A stretch of 64,000 nucleotides of DNA from Myoxocephalus aenaeus. Its lineage: Eukaryota > Chordata > Actinopteri > Perciformes > Cottidae. The stretch spans positions 327,501 through 391,500 of the forward strand of contig JBAMJR010000025.1 in NCBI GenBank assembly GCA_038501785.1. Direction: 5' to 3'. A program made the translations under genes and the position numbers. The first letter of the stretch is position 1. Each line of letters starts with the position of its first letter. The notes below the pieces were generated by a model. It ran no database searches. It worked only from the letters and a program-made list of their open reading frames with translations, and was not told where the DNA came from. This document shows, piece after piece, positions 10,118 to 21,921 of this stretch.

Positions 10118-10150
<33 letters not shown>

Positions 10151-11532
10151 ACATATTGTAACATAACTTTATCATTTGAATAAATACTAAGTGCTTCACA
10201 GGGGTTCAGAAAGCAAATTGGGCAGTACATAAGTTAGAGTATAAATACACTTTGAGTTACACGTGCCCACGGAGTCTAGCCACCTCGCCCGGACCAGGGA
10301 AACCGGGGAACCCTCCCGGAGCCACACCCAGAAATCACACACAGGTGCTATGGAACCCAAAACCTATATGAAAATATAATACCAATATATTTATACTCTT
10401 CCTACTTTGTATTGAAGCTGTTTCAAGAAAGATTCTGTGAGGATAAATAGTTTTATTTTATCATCCCATCAACCTGTGAAAGTGATTTGCCACAAGCATC
10501 CAGTCTGCTGGAAGTCCAATAGAAGAAGTACTTTTGTTTGTCGCAGATGTACGAAATGCCGTGGATTTTTAGCTTTTGCTATTGTGTGCTGTTGTCACCA
10601 CTGGAATCTAATTCACAAATAGTATAATGCTGCTAAAACGTTAAATAAACACGCAAAAAAAGAAAATTAATAGATTTAGATTTGTTATGTTGACTTTCTG
10701 AATGAACTAGGTACCAGTTACAGCCCTAGTTATTAGGTTGTTTGAATCCACTGGCATAACTCTGGTTTGTGTGTGTTACCCACAAGGGATTCATAATGTA
10801 ATGTGTGCTCCAGAGAGTTTCTTCATACCTCCCTAATGCAACGTTCCCTCCATACACACCGTATTTATTTTGGGGTTGGTGTGTGTGTGTGTGTGTGTGT
10901 GTGTTTTGGCTGCCTAGCACTCTCCCATCTCTATACTCTTTTTGGTGTGTTCTTGCATATTCTAAGAAGGATGTGTGGTTCCCCATCTGTGATTGGTTCA
11001 CAGATGCCCATCCTACTTCCTGGTTGGTTCCTGAAGGAGCCTATTTGGAGCTCTGGTCCAACGGATTGGAGGTCTGGTCCTGACCAGAAACCTAGAACAA
11101 CTGTGTTAAAAAGCAAGCCAGATGGTTTTGGCAGCTGTGATGAGCTCTCTACCGTGATGTGTGTAAATGTGTTGAGCATATTAGTTGTGTGAGGGCTTTA
11201 GGAGGCCAAGAATTGAGACTGTAGAAATAATTAACTGGAAACTGGGCCATACATGTCTTTGTTTGTGTTTTGTAAAAGTTCCTTTTAAATAACTCTTCAC
11301 TTGATGATGTTCTTAACACATTAGCAAGATATGTTTTTACGGATAAAGCCACGGAGGTAAGCCGCGCCCCCTTTCCGCCGCGAATTTTGCGAATGACGCA
11401 AATTAACCACATAAAGTCGAGCGAGTAAACCCGCGCAAAAAAGTGTGTGAATGTAGCATAAGTAAGACATGCTCTTCTCCCTCCCTCTGTCTCCAACTTT
11501 AGCTGAGATGAAAGCTTTCCCATCAATCTAGA
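10108..11532. other. adck1 intron with two microsatellites
   Basis: (CA)n at 10122-10148 and (GT)n at 10878-10903. The rest has no exon I can support. The block at 10255-10345 is GC-rich and unlike its neighbours but matches nothing I recognise. Confidence 0.5.

Positions 11533-11601
<69 letters not shown>
11533..11601. repeat. (AC)n microsatellite, about 34 units
   Basis: An uninterrupted CA/AC run. The minus-strand frame that reads CVCVCV across it is an artefact of the repeat. Confidence 0.98.
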
Positions 11602-11602
<1 letters not shown>

Positions 11603-12135
11603 CATTAGGCAGACTCCACTCTAGTGCCCTCTACTTGAACACACTTGTTGATTGTGAAGTACTCCAGGGCTAAGAAGACATTTTGAGACATCTCTGTGGC
11701 CACATCCACTCATCGGCTTTGTTTTCTCTCCTGACATCTCCTCTCTCCTGCTCTTTGTCGTCTTATCTGTCCTCTTTTCACTCTCTTATGCATGGATCTT
11801 TTTTAAGTCCTGATGATGCATTCCATTAGTGTTAATGCAATCCAATGCACTAAGCAAATGTTGAGTGCTTTTAGAGCTGTGCCTTTTTGCACGCACAGGG
11901 ACATTCAACTTTTTTAATGAATATTTCTCGACTAAACATTGAAAACAAAGTCATTAGTCGAAACATTTTGTCATACATTTTTCTCACTGCTTCTTTGTTG
12001 TTATTCCAAACTAAACATGTCCTTTATGTTTACCTGTTATATGGTAACATGTACACTTCCTGCACATGTGGGTGTTTACCCTTTAAAAACAGGGTGTGAA
12101 AATCCCCCTGCGCCTATTATCAGACAAAAAACAAC

Positions 12136-12696
12136 AACATATTATCTCCGGAACCACATCGTTGTTTAACTTCATTTAAATTGCTACAATACCGCAACCC
12201 TTGTGAGAAGAGACATCTGGTGTGAAACATAATTCAAGTAACCGTTAAGTTTAAGTATTTACGTAAACTCAATTTTTGAACCGAATGACACAGTTTTTTG
12301 ATTGAAACTCCTTTTAACACCCAGATGCTGTGTTCTAGTATGAATTGTTGCAGATTCCAATTCTTTAGGTCCTAATCTTTCCAAAAAAGTGTCTTATTAG
12401 TATGTGGGCTGTTGTTAGGGCACCATAATACAGTTTGAAAAACTCGGTGACCGCTCAAGGAGGCATTTTGGGGAAATCTTGCTCATATCGTGCTGGATGT
12501 TCATAGTTTTGATCAAAATATCTTTTAAAAGTGATTTTTTTGCAGATATACATTTTTTTCCCAAGACTTTGCTGAACAAACACATACAATAAACACAAGT
12601 ATTGGAATCAATTTGGGGTTCCTACGACGACTCAAACACAGGGGAAAAGAAAAAAAAGCCTAGAGCCGAAATTGGCTCTACCTTGCTTAAAGGGTT
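12136..12696 (+). mobile_element. Repeat F2, copy 1 (piggyBac-like end?)
   Basis: Blocks of this region reappear in the same order at 51985-54893: TTTAACTTCATTTAAATTGC, then ACCGTTAAGTTTA, then AACCGAATGACACAG, then GGGGAAATCTTG and GCTGGATGTTCATAGTT. The right edge reads CTTAAAGGGTTAAGG, and copy 2 likewise ends in AAAGAGTTAA, so a TTAA-type terminus is possible. There is no transposase. A minus-strand fragment lies near 29690-29790. Confidence 0.65.
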
Positions 12697-12887
12697 AAGG
12701 TGATACATCTGCAGGAAGTGTTGAGTTTCATTGACAGTAGCTAATCAACAATAATAAACTGGCTATATTGAAGAAGTAAGAATTGATTAGCTACTGTTAA
12801 AGAAGTAAAACTCCAAGCAGCAGAGTTACTGTAATTACCCATTTCCAACTTGTAAATACCATTTCTGTCACCATCCAAGTCATCATC

Positions 12888-12957
12888 AGATTGTAAAGGC
12901 CTCAGAGACAAATTTGTGATTTTGGGCTGTACAAAATGTATTTTAATTTCATTGAAA
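12888..12957 (+). repeat. Interspersed repeat F1, 3' fragment
   Basis: TTGTAAAGGCCTCAGAGACA, then TTTGTGATTTTGGGCTGTAC and a degraded AATTTCATTGAA tail match the 3' end of the F1 family. Confidence 0.65.
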
Positions 12958-13227
12958 AATGTAAAAAATGACCACTGGGAAACATGGATTTCTCTGAGAG
13001 CTCTGATATATGTGGCTTGCTGCCAAATAATATGGAATGGCCTGAAAAAGTAAACATGGAAACTTAATTTCAGCCAAAGTCTTACATTTAAGGTAATTAA
13101 ATAAATAAATAGTGCTACCTTTACCACAGACACTATTGTGAAACCCTCATATAGCCAGCTGCCTTAGGATGGTACACACACTGGATGGTCATGAACCATC
13201 CATCCCAGACTAAACCATGTGAGCAAT

Positions 13228-13275
13228 TAGATTAAATATTCCTTTATTAGTCCCGCAGTGGGGAAATGATAGTAC
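13228..13275 (-). repeat. tRNA-SINE tail fragment
   Basis: TTCCTTTATTAGTCCCGCAG and GGGGAAATG are the reverse of the SINE tail seen complete at 33634 (minus) and 48626 (plus). Confidence 0.6.
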
Positions 13276-14340
13276 AAGTAATACTGCTTCCTTAACAAAT
13301 ACTGGTCTGTGCTCTAAAATAGTTTTTACATGTGGGCTGCATGTGCAGATATCTCACTGTGGTGTTCTGGCGTCAGGAAAAGGCCCTGATGACATCTGGT
13401 TTCTGTTGTCTGCAAGGCGTCTCACTTTTTTTTTGTATCCCCGCCATAGCTTCAGGCTGTGTTCAATAAGGTGAGTGACAGTATGTCTGGAGAGGACAAT
13501 GACCTGTCAAATGAAACCAACATGGATGTTTGACAGCTCAAAGGCCACCATGCTTTCTGTTGTGACGTTGGAACAACAATCCAACGACCACTGTGTTTGG
13601 AGCATACTGTACCTTCAGTTAATGTTCTCACTGCCTCACATCCTCAACTCTTCAACCCTCAGTCTGAGCATAAGAAAACATTTACTTTACTGACATCACT
13701 TCTCAGAGTTTCTGAGTGGAGTAAACCCTCAAAAATGTACTACCTAGTAGTCAACATGCACATTGTTTAGCATAATTAATCTTCTGCCCTGAGTACAGTT
13801 GTATCTGCCTAACTCTGCAGAGGGAAAATGGTCTTATTGACAGCAGATCTCCTCTGACATTCTTCCTCTCTCCCTTGGTCGCTGCCCACTATTTTCTAAT
13901 GTCTGCTGGCTGCTGTATGAAATTATCCTGCAGATTCTCTAATACATTGAGGAGAAAAGAAATCCCCAGCACCCCATCCCCCTCCAACTGCATTCCCTTT
14001 GCCTTTTGCGCGGCCTATTATCGCACCACTCACAATACAATATGTCCTTATTGAAGCTTTCAGATGCAAATGAGAGCACTGTCGCCCGCTCTGTGTCCTG
14101 CTGACAGCTGTGAGGCCTGCTAACCAACCTCCTATAATTGCTACTAATTGTTATTCCCCAAGCAGGACTCAGCAGAGCACTCCAGAACACCCAGCCCCGA
14201 GCCATTTGGAGTATTGTGTTGTTGGTTTATGTCTTTACCTATTAGATTAGTTTAGTTTTCTTAAGTAAATAAAGTGGGAGAGATGGGAAGTAACCATGGG
14301 GGTTTGCAATTATTCCAGGAAAAATAAGCGAGGAAGGATT
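13276..14340. other. adck1 intron, unique-looking sequence
   Basis: No repeat ends or coding exons recognised. The part 13850-14220 has balanced composition and no repeat hallmarks, and could be conserved non-coding DNA; that is a guess from texture only. Confidence 0.35.
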
Positions 14341-14538
14341 TATGCTCAGTGGTTAGCATGCCCGTCTTTCAATCAGAGGGTCTGTGGTTCGCACCCCGGC
14401 TCTGCTAGTCCAGGTCGTTGTGTCCTTGAGACACTTAAACCCTAAATTGCTCCCCGTTGCTGTGTCTACGGTGTATAGAACAAACATGTAAGTTGCTTTG
14501 GATAAAAGCGTCAGCTAAATGAAATGTAATGTAATGCT
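14341..14538 (+). mobile_element. tRNA-derived SINE
   Basis: The head has CTCAGTGGTTAGCATGCCCG (A-box region) and GTGGTTCGCACCCC (B box, GGTTCGCACC). The body has GTCCTTGAGACACTTAAACC, and the 3' part GGATAAAAGCGTCAGCTAAA ends in a repeated ATGTA tail. This is the standard layout of fish tRNA-derived SINEs. The tail of a relative is seen on the minus strand at 34526. Confidence 0.85.
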
Positions 14539-16229
14539 CTGACCCAATCTGCTTCTATAGAGAACGTAAAGCAAGCTGTTTAAAGTGAGACCCACGCCAT
14601 TGCTGGAGGATGACTTACTATTATGTCCCATACTACCCACGGCTGTTAGATGGCTGGCTCCAACAAATCCCAACTCCTTTTGACTCCCATTCAGAAAGCA
14701 ACAAACTTCTTGCTAGAAATGCAAAGTCAATACATGTTTTGCGATGGTCTCAATCGCTGGTGGTCGTTTTGGAAAAGATTCCTCCAATAATAACGTAACA
14801 AGGGCATTGATTGACAGTAGGCTGGCCTGCCGCTCTGTCCGGCTTCAGGAGTCGCTCTGCCTCTGACTTTCTGAGCTGCACAAGTTCTGTTTGTTCACAT
14901 TGCTTCCTGTGGGTATGCGACCGAGAGCAGAGAGGAAGATGCCTAGCTGTCTGTCAACTCTTGGTTTATCTGGACTGACAGCTCTGACAATGCTGCTGTC
15001 ACATGCATGCACACACTCACAGTATGCAGGAATTCAAATATGGGGCTATGAAAACGTTTGGATGCGTTGTTTTACAAAATACAATACAAAATTGAATTAT
15101 TGGATTTTCGTTAATAACAGCAGATTGAGTTGTTCGTTGTCATCCCGTAACCTAATTATGGAACTTGATCATATTTGATGATACCAGCTTCTGTATGGAG
15201 AGAGATGGTAACCCTGCCTCTGCTGTCAGATGTGAACGTCCTCCGTGATTGGTCTCTGGCTGGCCGCTGACCTCCTCCCAGTGGGTGCTGGGACTGGTTT
15301 TGGTTTTGGTCATTAGGGTGTTCCACCAGAAATTAGGGGCCATGTACTCCAAAGCTTTTTTTCCTATCTGAAAATACCAGCTTTTTTCCAGGGATGTCAC
15401 CACAGACACCCAGTTTGAATTATTGCAAATATATAAATATTGCAATACTTCAGGGGGCTCATCAGGTTGTGTTACAAGACCTGAAGGCAGGTGAGCTGGT
15501 CATGGTTAAGAACCAGATCAAAGTGCACAGAGCTTTATCAACAGGAAAATAGAAACTTGCATATTGCATATAACTATTCAGAGTTTTGGCTGATATAAAA
15601 AAGGTATTTCTCCACTCCTTTTTTCCCCCCTCAATTAGCTTGTAATTTCACAGCTGTTCAGTTCACTTCTGTAATGTCCTGTACTTGTAAAGATTGTGTA
15701 GCTCCTGATTTTACTTTCTGTCTTCAGATTGCTCCCTGACTAAGTGTTTGTAAGTTTACAGTTCACTTTGTTCCATGACTAATAGTGTAATTTAGGCCTG
15801 TTGATGTGCAGCAGGGAGAGGCCTTTGAAGTAGAGTAGAGCAGGACACATGGAGACTCAAGCAGCCATCTTCAACATCAAAGAGAACAAGTAGTTATCAT
15901 GGAGGTCTTTCCCTTTCTTCTTTCATCATTTCTTATTTCTATGCTCAGTCATTTACACTATGTTGTCATTTCTGCTCAATACTATTCCTGTTTTAATCCC
16001 CTCATCCTTTGCCTGGAATTAGTGACATTTAAACACACCTTGAAGCCCGCACACATGGCAATGAACATTACATCTCTCTTACAAATAGATGGATAATTGT
16101 TTTGTTCCAGGAGGGAAATGTATTTTCTCAATCTGCAAATGTTTTTTCTCTGACAAGAACAGCATACAAATATAGGAAAATAAATATGCTGGACATATGG
16201 CCATACATACATAGATACTGTACACTCAT
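14539..16229. other. adck1 intron, unassigned
   Basis: I see no exon, transposon terminus or long tandem repeat. Scattered short open frames have no family signature. Confidence 0.4.
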
Positions 16230-16259
16230 TTTATGTATATATATATATATATATATATA

Positions 16260-16781
16260 CAGTGTTTCCCCTAGGTTTGCGGCTTCAGGGGGGCGCGGGG
16301 CAGCACCTTGGCTCGTTTCTGCTCTTATACTCGGAGCAGGAGAGCTACTCAGAGTGCTACTCGCAGGAGAGCGACTTGTCCCATCTTTACTACATTGGGA
16401 GCGTTTAAAAAACGCAGATATATCTGTTTTCTTTCCACGCGACATTATTGGACGCTCTCTGCCGGCTGATGGAAGTGTGCTCTCTGCCCACCTGTGCGCG
16501 CGCACGAGTCTGTGGGCATCGGGGCGGGATCTCCGCGGTGCGCGTTACCGAGAGCAAAGTAGAGTTGTAAACGCGACCATGACAGAAATAGACAGAAATA
16601 CGATCAATAAAATAAGAACATTGAGTTTGTTTAATAAAAGAACAAGGTGTAGACCTGTTTATAGGAAAGGGAACCTTAAATCACGTCTGTGATCTGGCGC
16701 GACAGAGAAAATTACAGGGGGGCGGAGGGTTTTTTCAGGGGGGCGCCCCGCCCCCCTATTCTAACGGTAGGGGAAACCCTG
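16260..16781 (+). mobile_element. Non-autonomous hAT element, copy 1 (CAGTGTTTCCC ends)
   Basis: It begins CAGTGTTTCCCCTAGGTTTG and ends TAACGGTAGGGGAAACCCTG, which are imperfect inverted repeats. The interior shares TGGGAGCGTTTAAAA, GAACAAGGTGTAGACCTGTT and ATTACAGGGGGGCGGAGGGT with the longer copy at 18848-20016. It is bounded on both sides by AT microsatellites. No transposase is encoded; the long open frame across it is chance. Confidence 0.85.
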
Positions 16782-16789
16782 ATATACCC

Positions 16790-16796
16790 TGATATG

Positions 16797-16827
<31 letters not shown>

Positions 16828-16847
16828 GTATATATGTATGTATGTAT

Positions 16848-16930
<83 letters not shown>
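16790..16930. repeat. (AT)n / (GTAT)n microsatellite
   Basis: A compound array: AT run, TATG/TGTA tetranucleotides, then about 74 bp of uninterrupted AT. Confidence 0.97.
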
Positions 16931-16933
<3 letters not shown>

Positions 16934-17518
16934 CGGTTAGATCAAATCAAGCATTCTGATTGGTTGATAGTGAGTCACAGGGTGTATTTTATTCAGCCAT
17001 AAAGTACTGTACAGCCTGTTTACATGTAGAGCGTTCCATATCAGTGCGCACTTAAAATAACAGGTAGATTTAAATTGCGCGACCGTTAGTTGTCATTTCA
17101 AGCTTGACAGTTACCAAACATGTTTGGTGTAAACTTTGATATTGTCACGTCCGCAGTAACGACTCGCAGACGTTGGTTTCCTTAACTTGCAGGTTTATTG
17201 CTTGAGTGTTCACAGTATTGCAACGGGGCTCAAACGGAACAGCTAACCAGCTCACTTAGCGTCCCCCACACTAGCATAATGAACGACAACACACACGTCA
17301 CTTCCTCCCTAACCTAAAGATGAGGAATGAAAAGGGTTTGATCACAAAATCCTGATAATTTCCAGTGAGAGATAATTACGTCGGTAAATTCCCGACGCGA
17401 GGCAAGTTCTCTAAACATCATGGAGGAGAAAAATGACGGAGAAAAGACGGACAGAAGCAGCGAGAGCACTTCTTTACATCGGTGGCTGCGTGTCATCCTC
17501 CACCCTGCTTTCAACCGG

Positions 17519-17551
17519 CCTGGTCAGTAAATCTGTGATTTACTGACCAGG
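17519..17551. repeat. Perfect 15-bp hairpin with 3-nt loop
   Basis: Arms CCTGGTCAGTAAATC (17519-17533) and its exact complement (17537-17551) flank TGT. It stands alone in intron sequence. Confidence 0.9.
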
Positions 17552-17827
17552 CAGTCAGTTTTATAGTCCCGTATGTGCGTCCCGTGCGTCCCGGGACTAT
17601 TTTCTCTGTTGCTGAAATGCGATACACAACGTTTTGCCGGCTACAACTATTTTGTGCTGAAAGGAAGCTACTATTACTATTTATAAAGTCGCAGGTACCC
17701 GTATTATAAAACAGTTCAAGGGTTTGCCGGCCCTCCGCTGCGCGTCGGGCCTAACAACTCCCTTGAACAGTACATTATTGCACAACACAGTACTGCCTCG
17801 AGTACCTTATTGCTTAAATATATATAC

Positions 17828-17983
<156 letters not shown>

Positions 17984-18847
17984 GTACTCAAGTATTTTAT
18001 TTAGGGCTGCAATGACAGAAGGAACAAAGCTCCAGCTAATGCAACCCACCATCTTAATTAAAGTCCGTCTGTGTAGATTGCCATGATGAGTGCTATAGCT
18101 CTGTTGTTGAGGTCTGGCAGTTCAGATAATGATTTTGGAGTCAGTATTTTTGGAACAGTCAGCATCAGGCAGAAACTGGGAACATTGAAATCTATGCTAT
18201 TGCAGAGTAACAGACAGGAGGTGTTGGCCAACAGATGGCTGGCATTGTTCAAAGGTACTAAACTCTTTCTTTCAATATTGTGTTTGATTGAAACCCAACC
18301 TTTTACTTTTCAAACCATGGACATATAATAATAGGTTTCTTTTCAGTCAGTTTCTACTTGGTGTTTGTGTATGTTTTGCTCAACCTCAGGTTCCTGTCAA
18401 GACATCAAACAGACAACAACATTACTACATGCTCTTTCAAACACATATGGCATGTTCTCACATGTTGGCCTGGTGTCAGACCTCATCACCTTTCATCCCC
18501 CACATCTCTGATTGGTTCAGTGATTAAAATAGTTCTGGTGTGTCCCTGGTGGAATTAATCAATTAGAACTTTACAGCCAAACACAAATAACCAAAGAGCC
18601 AGTCACACCTCAAATGTTCAGGTGAATCGTACATTGTTAGCTAGTGTTATGACTCGAATGCACTCAAATCTCCACTGATAGTATATTAACAGACACCCTT
18701 CCATATACTAATGAAAATCATAAAGGGAAACAATTAGTTGTCCTACCCTAACGGACCTAGAAGAGACAATGAAAGTGGGGCTGTGCATCCACCCTGATAA
18801 GGTTAGTCCAAATCAGTGAAACCATCAGTGTGGGTGGACAGGGTCTT

Positions 18848-20016
18848 CAGTGTTTCCCCTAGGTTTACAGCTTCGGGGGGGGGGGGGGGGGGGGGGGGGC
18901 GACGACACCGACACAAACACTTAAACTAGTGGTTCTCAAACTTTTTCTGTAAATAACTTTCTGTAAATAACTAAATAAAGAAAATTGCAATCACTTTCAA
19001 GTAAATCAGATTGTTCCATCAGACAATTTTTTATTTTTAAATTGCAATCACTTAGAACAATGAAAATAAAGTTATATCTGTGCAAAAAATAACAAATATT
19101 TAGTTACTACTAAATACCTCATTGTGGAAAACAATAAGCTATTTTTTTTTTTTGACAAACAAAACAGAATGATTGCAGATGAGCATCAGGTTGCATCAGT
19201 ATTAGTGGCTGCAGTGAGCCTCTACACATCTTTTAAAAACGGGGTTAATCAACAGTAGCTAATCAATTCATGCTCAACGTTGATCTGTTTTCTGTTTTGA
19301 GACACGCAGCAGCAGAAAGGACGTCACGGAGACTTCTGGCAAAGAGCCAAAAGTCGGCGAGTCGCACATGCGCAAGCGTAACCTGTTAACGGCGTAACGT
19401 AAACATTTACCCGAAAGTACAGGCTTTTCTCCATGTATTTATTAATGACTTAGTTTTATGTCCGTGTACTTTGTACTTTTGTAATATGTGAAGCCAGCAG
19501 CTCATTGTTGGTAGAAGACACGAGCACTTTGTCTCTTTCACCTGAGCAGGAGAGCTCCTCCGGGTTCAGAGAGCTGCGCTGGTTGTTCCTCTCATGAGAG
19601 CTGCTGTTGCCATCTTCACCCTGGGAGCGTTTAAAACGCAGATATAGGTCTGCTTTTCACGCGACATATTTTTCGACGCTCTCTGTCCGCTGCTGTGTGC
19701 TCAGCGCTCACCTGTGTGTGTGCGCTCGCACGTGTCTGTGCACATCGGGCGGAACTCCGCTGTGCGCGATGCAGAGCAGAGGAGAAGTGTTAACGCGACC
19801 ATGTAGAGACCGAAATGACAAGCTGTGTGTGGATAAGATCAATAAAATACAGCCGTTTTGTTTAATAACAGAACAAGGTGTAGACCTGTTCTATAGGAAA
19901 GAGAAACTTAAATGACGACTTGTGATCTGGCGCTGTCTAGAAAATTACAGGGGGGCGGAGGGTTTCTTCAGGGGGGGGCGCCCCGCCCCCCTATTATAAC
20001 GGTAGGGGAAACACTG
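18848..20016 (+). mobile_element. Non-autonomous hAT element, copy 2, next to an exon
   Basis: It begins CAGTGTTTCCCCTAGGTTTA and ends TAACGGTAGGGGAAACACTG. The five bases GTCTT flank both ends directly (18843-18847 and 20017-20021), a possible remnant of the target duplication. It contains a run of 25 G at 18875-18899. The right half is homologous to the element at 16260. Its right end lies 47 bp upstream of the next adck1 exon. Confidence 0.87.
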
Positions 20017-20063
20017 GTCTTTGACTTGTACATAATGGTCTTCCTGTCTGTCTCCCTTGGTAG

Positions 20064-20257
20064 GACGTTGAGATTCGGACCAATGCAGCTCAGTACCTGC
20101 CTCAGATCAGCGAGCTGTTGAATCGAGTCCCCCGGCAGATGCTGCTGCTGCTGAAGACCAATGACTTGCTCAGGGGCATTGAGACCACCTTACAGACCAG
20201 AGCCTCCTCCTCGTCCTTCATCAACATGTCCCGCTGCTGCATACGTGCCATGGCCAG
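20064..20257 (+). CDS. adck1: ADCK1 kinase, penultimate coding exon
   Basis: A 194-bp exon: 64 codons plus two bases (phase 2). It follows the pyrimidine-rich acceptor TCTGTCTCCCTTGGTAG and ends before a GTCAGA donor. It encodes DVEIRTNAAQYLPQISELLN, then VPRQMLLLLKTNDLLRGIE, then NMSRCCIRAMA, all highly conserved in vertebrate ADCK1 C-termini. The split AG joins the G at 21653 to make an arginine codon, so the phase is compatible with the last exon. A transposon end sits just upstream, but the splice site itself is intact. Confidence 0.96.
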
Positions 20258-20458
20258 GTCAGAAAGATTGTGATCAACCGTTCAGTTTGCATAGATTGAC
20301 CTAACCAAGGTATTTGATACAGGAGATGAATAACCATCTGTAACGTGCTCCCGTTACCCCCGTGGTGTTTCCATTGCACAATGACCAGCACACAACGGTA
20401 TTGGAGGTTCTCAATGTTTTTATTGAACGCCACCTCCCAACTCCATGACGCCTGAAGC

Positions 20459-20822
20459 GGGCAGGTAAGATTGTAGCCGACCGCTCTCACCCTGGACACA
20501 AACTGTTGGAGTCCCTTCCCTCTGGCAGGAGGCTGCGGTCCCTCAGGACCAAGACCTCACGACACACTAACAGCTTCTGTCCAGCTGCAGTCGGGTTCAT
20601 CAACAAAGACCAGGACCCCCACTGACTCCGACTCCTACATCCCCAGGACTTGCACATTTTTTCTTTTCTTATTAAAATACATTTGCCACTTTTAATTTAA
20701 AATATATACTTGTTCTAAAGTACGGTTATCTGTTTGTTCTTTATCTATTATTGTTAAACATTCTAGGAAATTCCTTGTATGTACAACGTACCTGGGCTAT
20801 ACATTATTCTGATTCTGATTAA
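20459..20822 (+). mobile_element. Rex1-like LINE 3' end
   Basis: Frames across 20470-20590 give the Rex1-type C-terminus: ADRSHPGHKL, then LPSGRRLRSLRTKTSRHTNS and FCPAAVGFIN. The 3' end runs to a tail of ATTCTGATTCTGATT, the hexanucleotide/pentanucleotide tail also seen at 34560 (minus) and 57390 (plus). It is 5'-truncated and frame-broken, in the last adck1 intron. Confidence 0.8.
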
Positions 20823-21652
20823 CTGGTAGGAAGAGATTTTTGTCTGTTTATAAGAAGTTTGTAGCTTTTTAAATAGCTTTTAAGTATTGATCAAACATTG
20901 GGGGAGCTTGCAGAATGTTTTTTGTTTGTTGAGTTTCAGTTGTGAGTATTGCAAGAAGCTGTTACCGCTGATAACATATCCGTGAGCCAGTGACTTCATG
21001 TGTGTTGATGTGTGTCTTGGATTGCTGTGATGGTTGATTGTTCTTTGATTCTTTTCAGCTGATTGGCGAGTTTACCTTTTTTTTTCAATGTGAAAACAAT
21101 TCTCATTCTTTGCCAGAAGAATTGGATACATTGCTGTATAATATTTTCAAGATGAAATTTTCTGTATCTCATTTCAGGTTTGTACATGTGGGGATTGCTA
21201 TTTGAAATTCAGATGTTCGTAAATGCTCGTATTCCCAAAGTACTAATGGTGATATTCCGTTCAATTACAATGAAAAATGTCTGTCGACTCTCTAGAAAGG
21301 AAATTGTTTAAATCTTTGGTTTGAAAAATATAACTTTGGTGGATTTGCATGAACTTAAAGCGTCTTGTAAATTAGCTTGGCTGTAGGTATACATATGTCG
21401 GAAAACAATTAAACACCCCTCCAGCTTGTGTTGCTGATGAGCCGACCTGCAGCCACAGTAGAGCAGCTAATCAGTTGGTCAGCTGTAATGCTAAACGGTA
21501 ATGAACCTAAGAACCCAGTGGTTCATGGCTACTCATTTAAGGTACACCTTGCCACCAGTTTTTCACATTGGCTCAAGTGGCAAACAATACATCTATAGTG
21601 TTTTCAGAGAAAATTGTGCCTGACCCTTGACCTTTCCTTCTCTGACTGACAG

Positions 21653-21812
21653 GCACAAGAGGGGTAAGGCTCAGTCCAGGAGGAGGCGTCTCCAGATCAC
21701 ACTGGCCGAGTCCCTCCACCTGTGGAGACTCACTATGTATGAACTGTTTCTGTGGGTGAGCGGCTCCACGTTGGGACACTGGACCACTGCTCTGCTGGCA
21801 TTTCTGCACTGA
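21653..21812 (+). CDS. adck1: ADCK1 kinase, last coding exon and stop
   Basis: It follows a TCTGACTGACAG acceptor. The first base completes an arginine codon, then come HKRGKAQSRRRR, LQITLAESLHLWRLTMYELF and a hydrophobic end TTALLAFLH before TGA at 21810-21812. In human ADCK1 this last exon is likewise basic at the start and hydrophobic at the end, but it is the least conserved part of the protein. The assembled part of the protein in this window is about 272 residues, roughly the C-terminal half of the ~520-residue family norm. I see no clear AATAAA signal in the following kilobase. Confidence 0.93.
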
Positions 21813-21886
21813 GGCATATCTGGACACTGGGACATTAACCATACTGAAAGTTAGCTTATAATACACTGTTAACACATTGTGAATAT

Positions 21887-21921
<35 letters not shown>

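Noticed and set aside
11149..11598. 149-codon minus-strand frame with a long CV repeat
   Set aside because: Its length comes from the (AC)n microsatellite, and the remaining residues show no domain.
16102..16692. 196-codon plus-strand frame
   Set aside because: It spans an AT repeat and a non-autonomous hAT element, with no conserved motif; it is open by chance.
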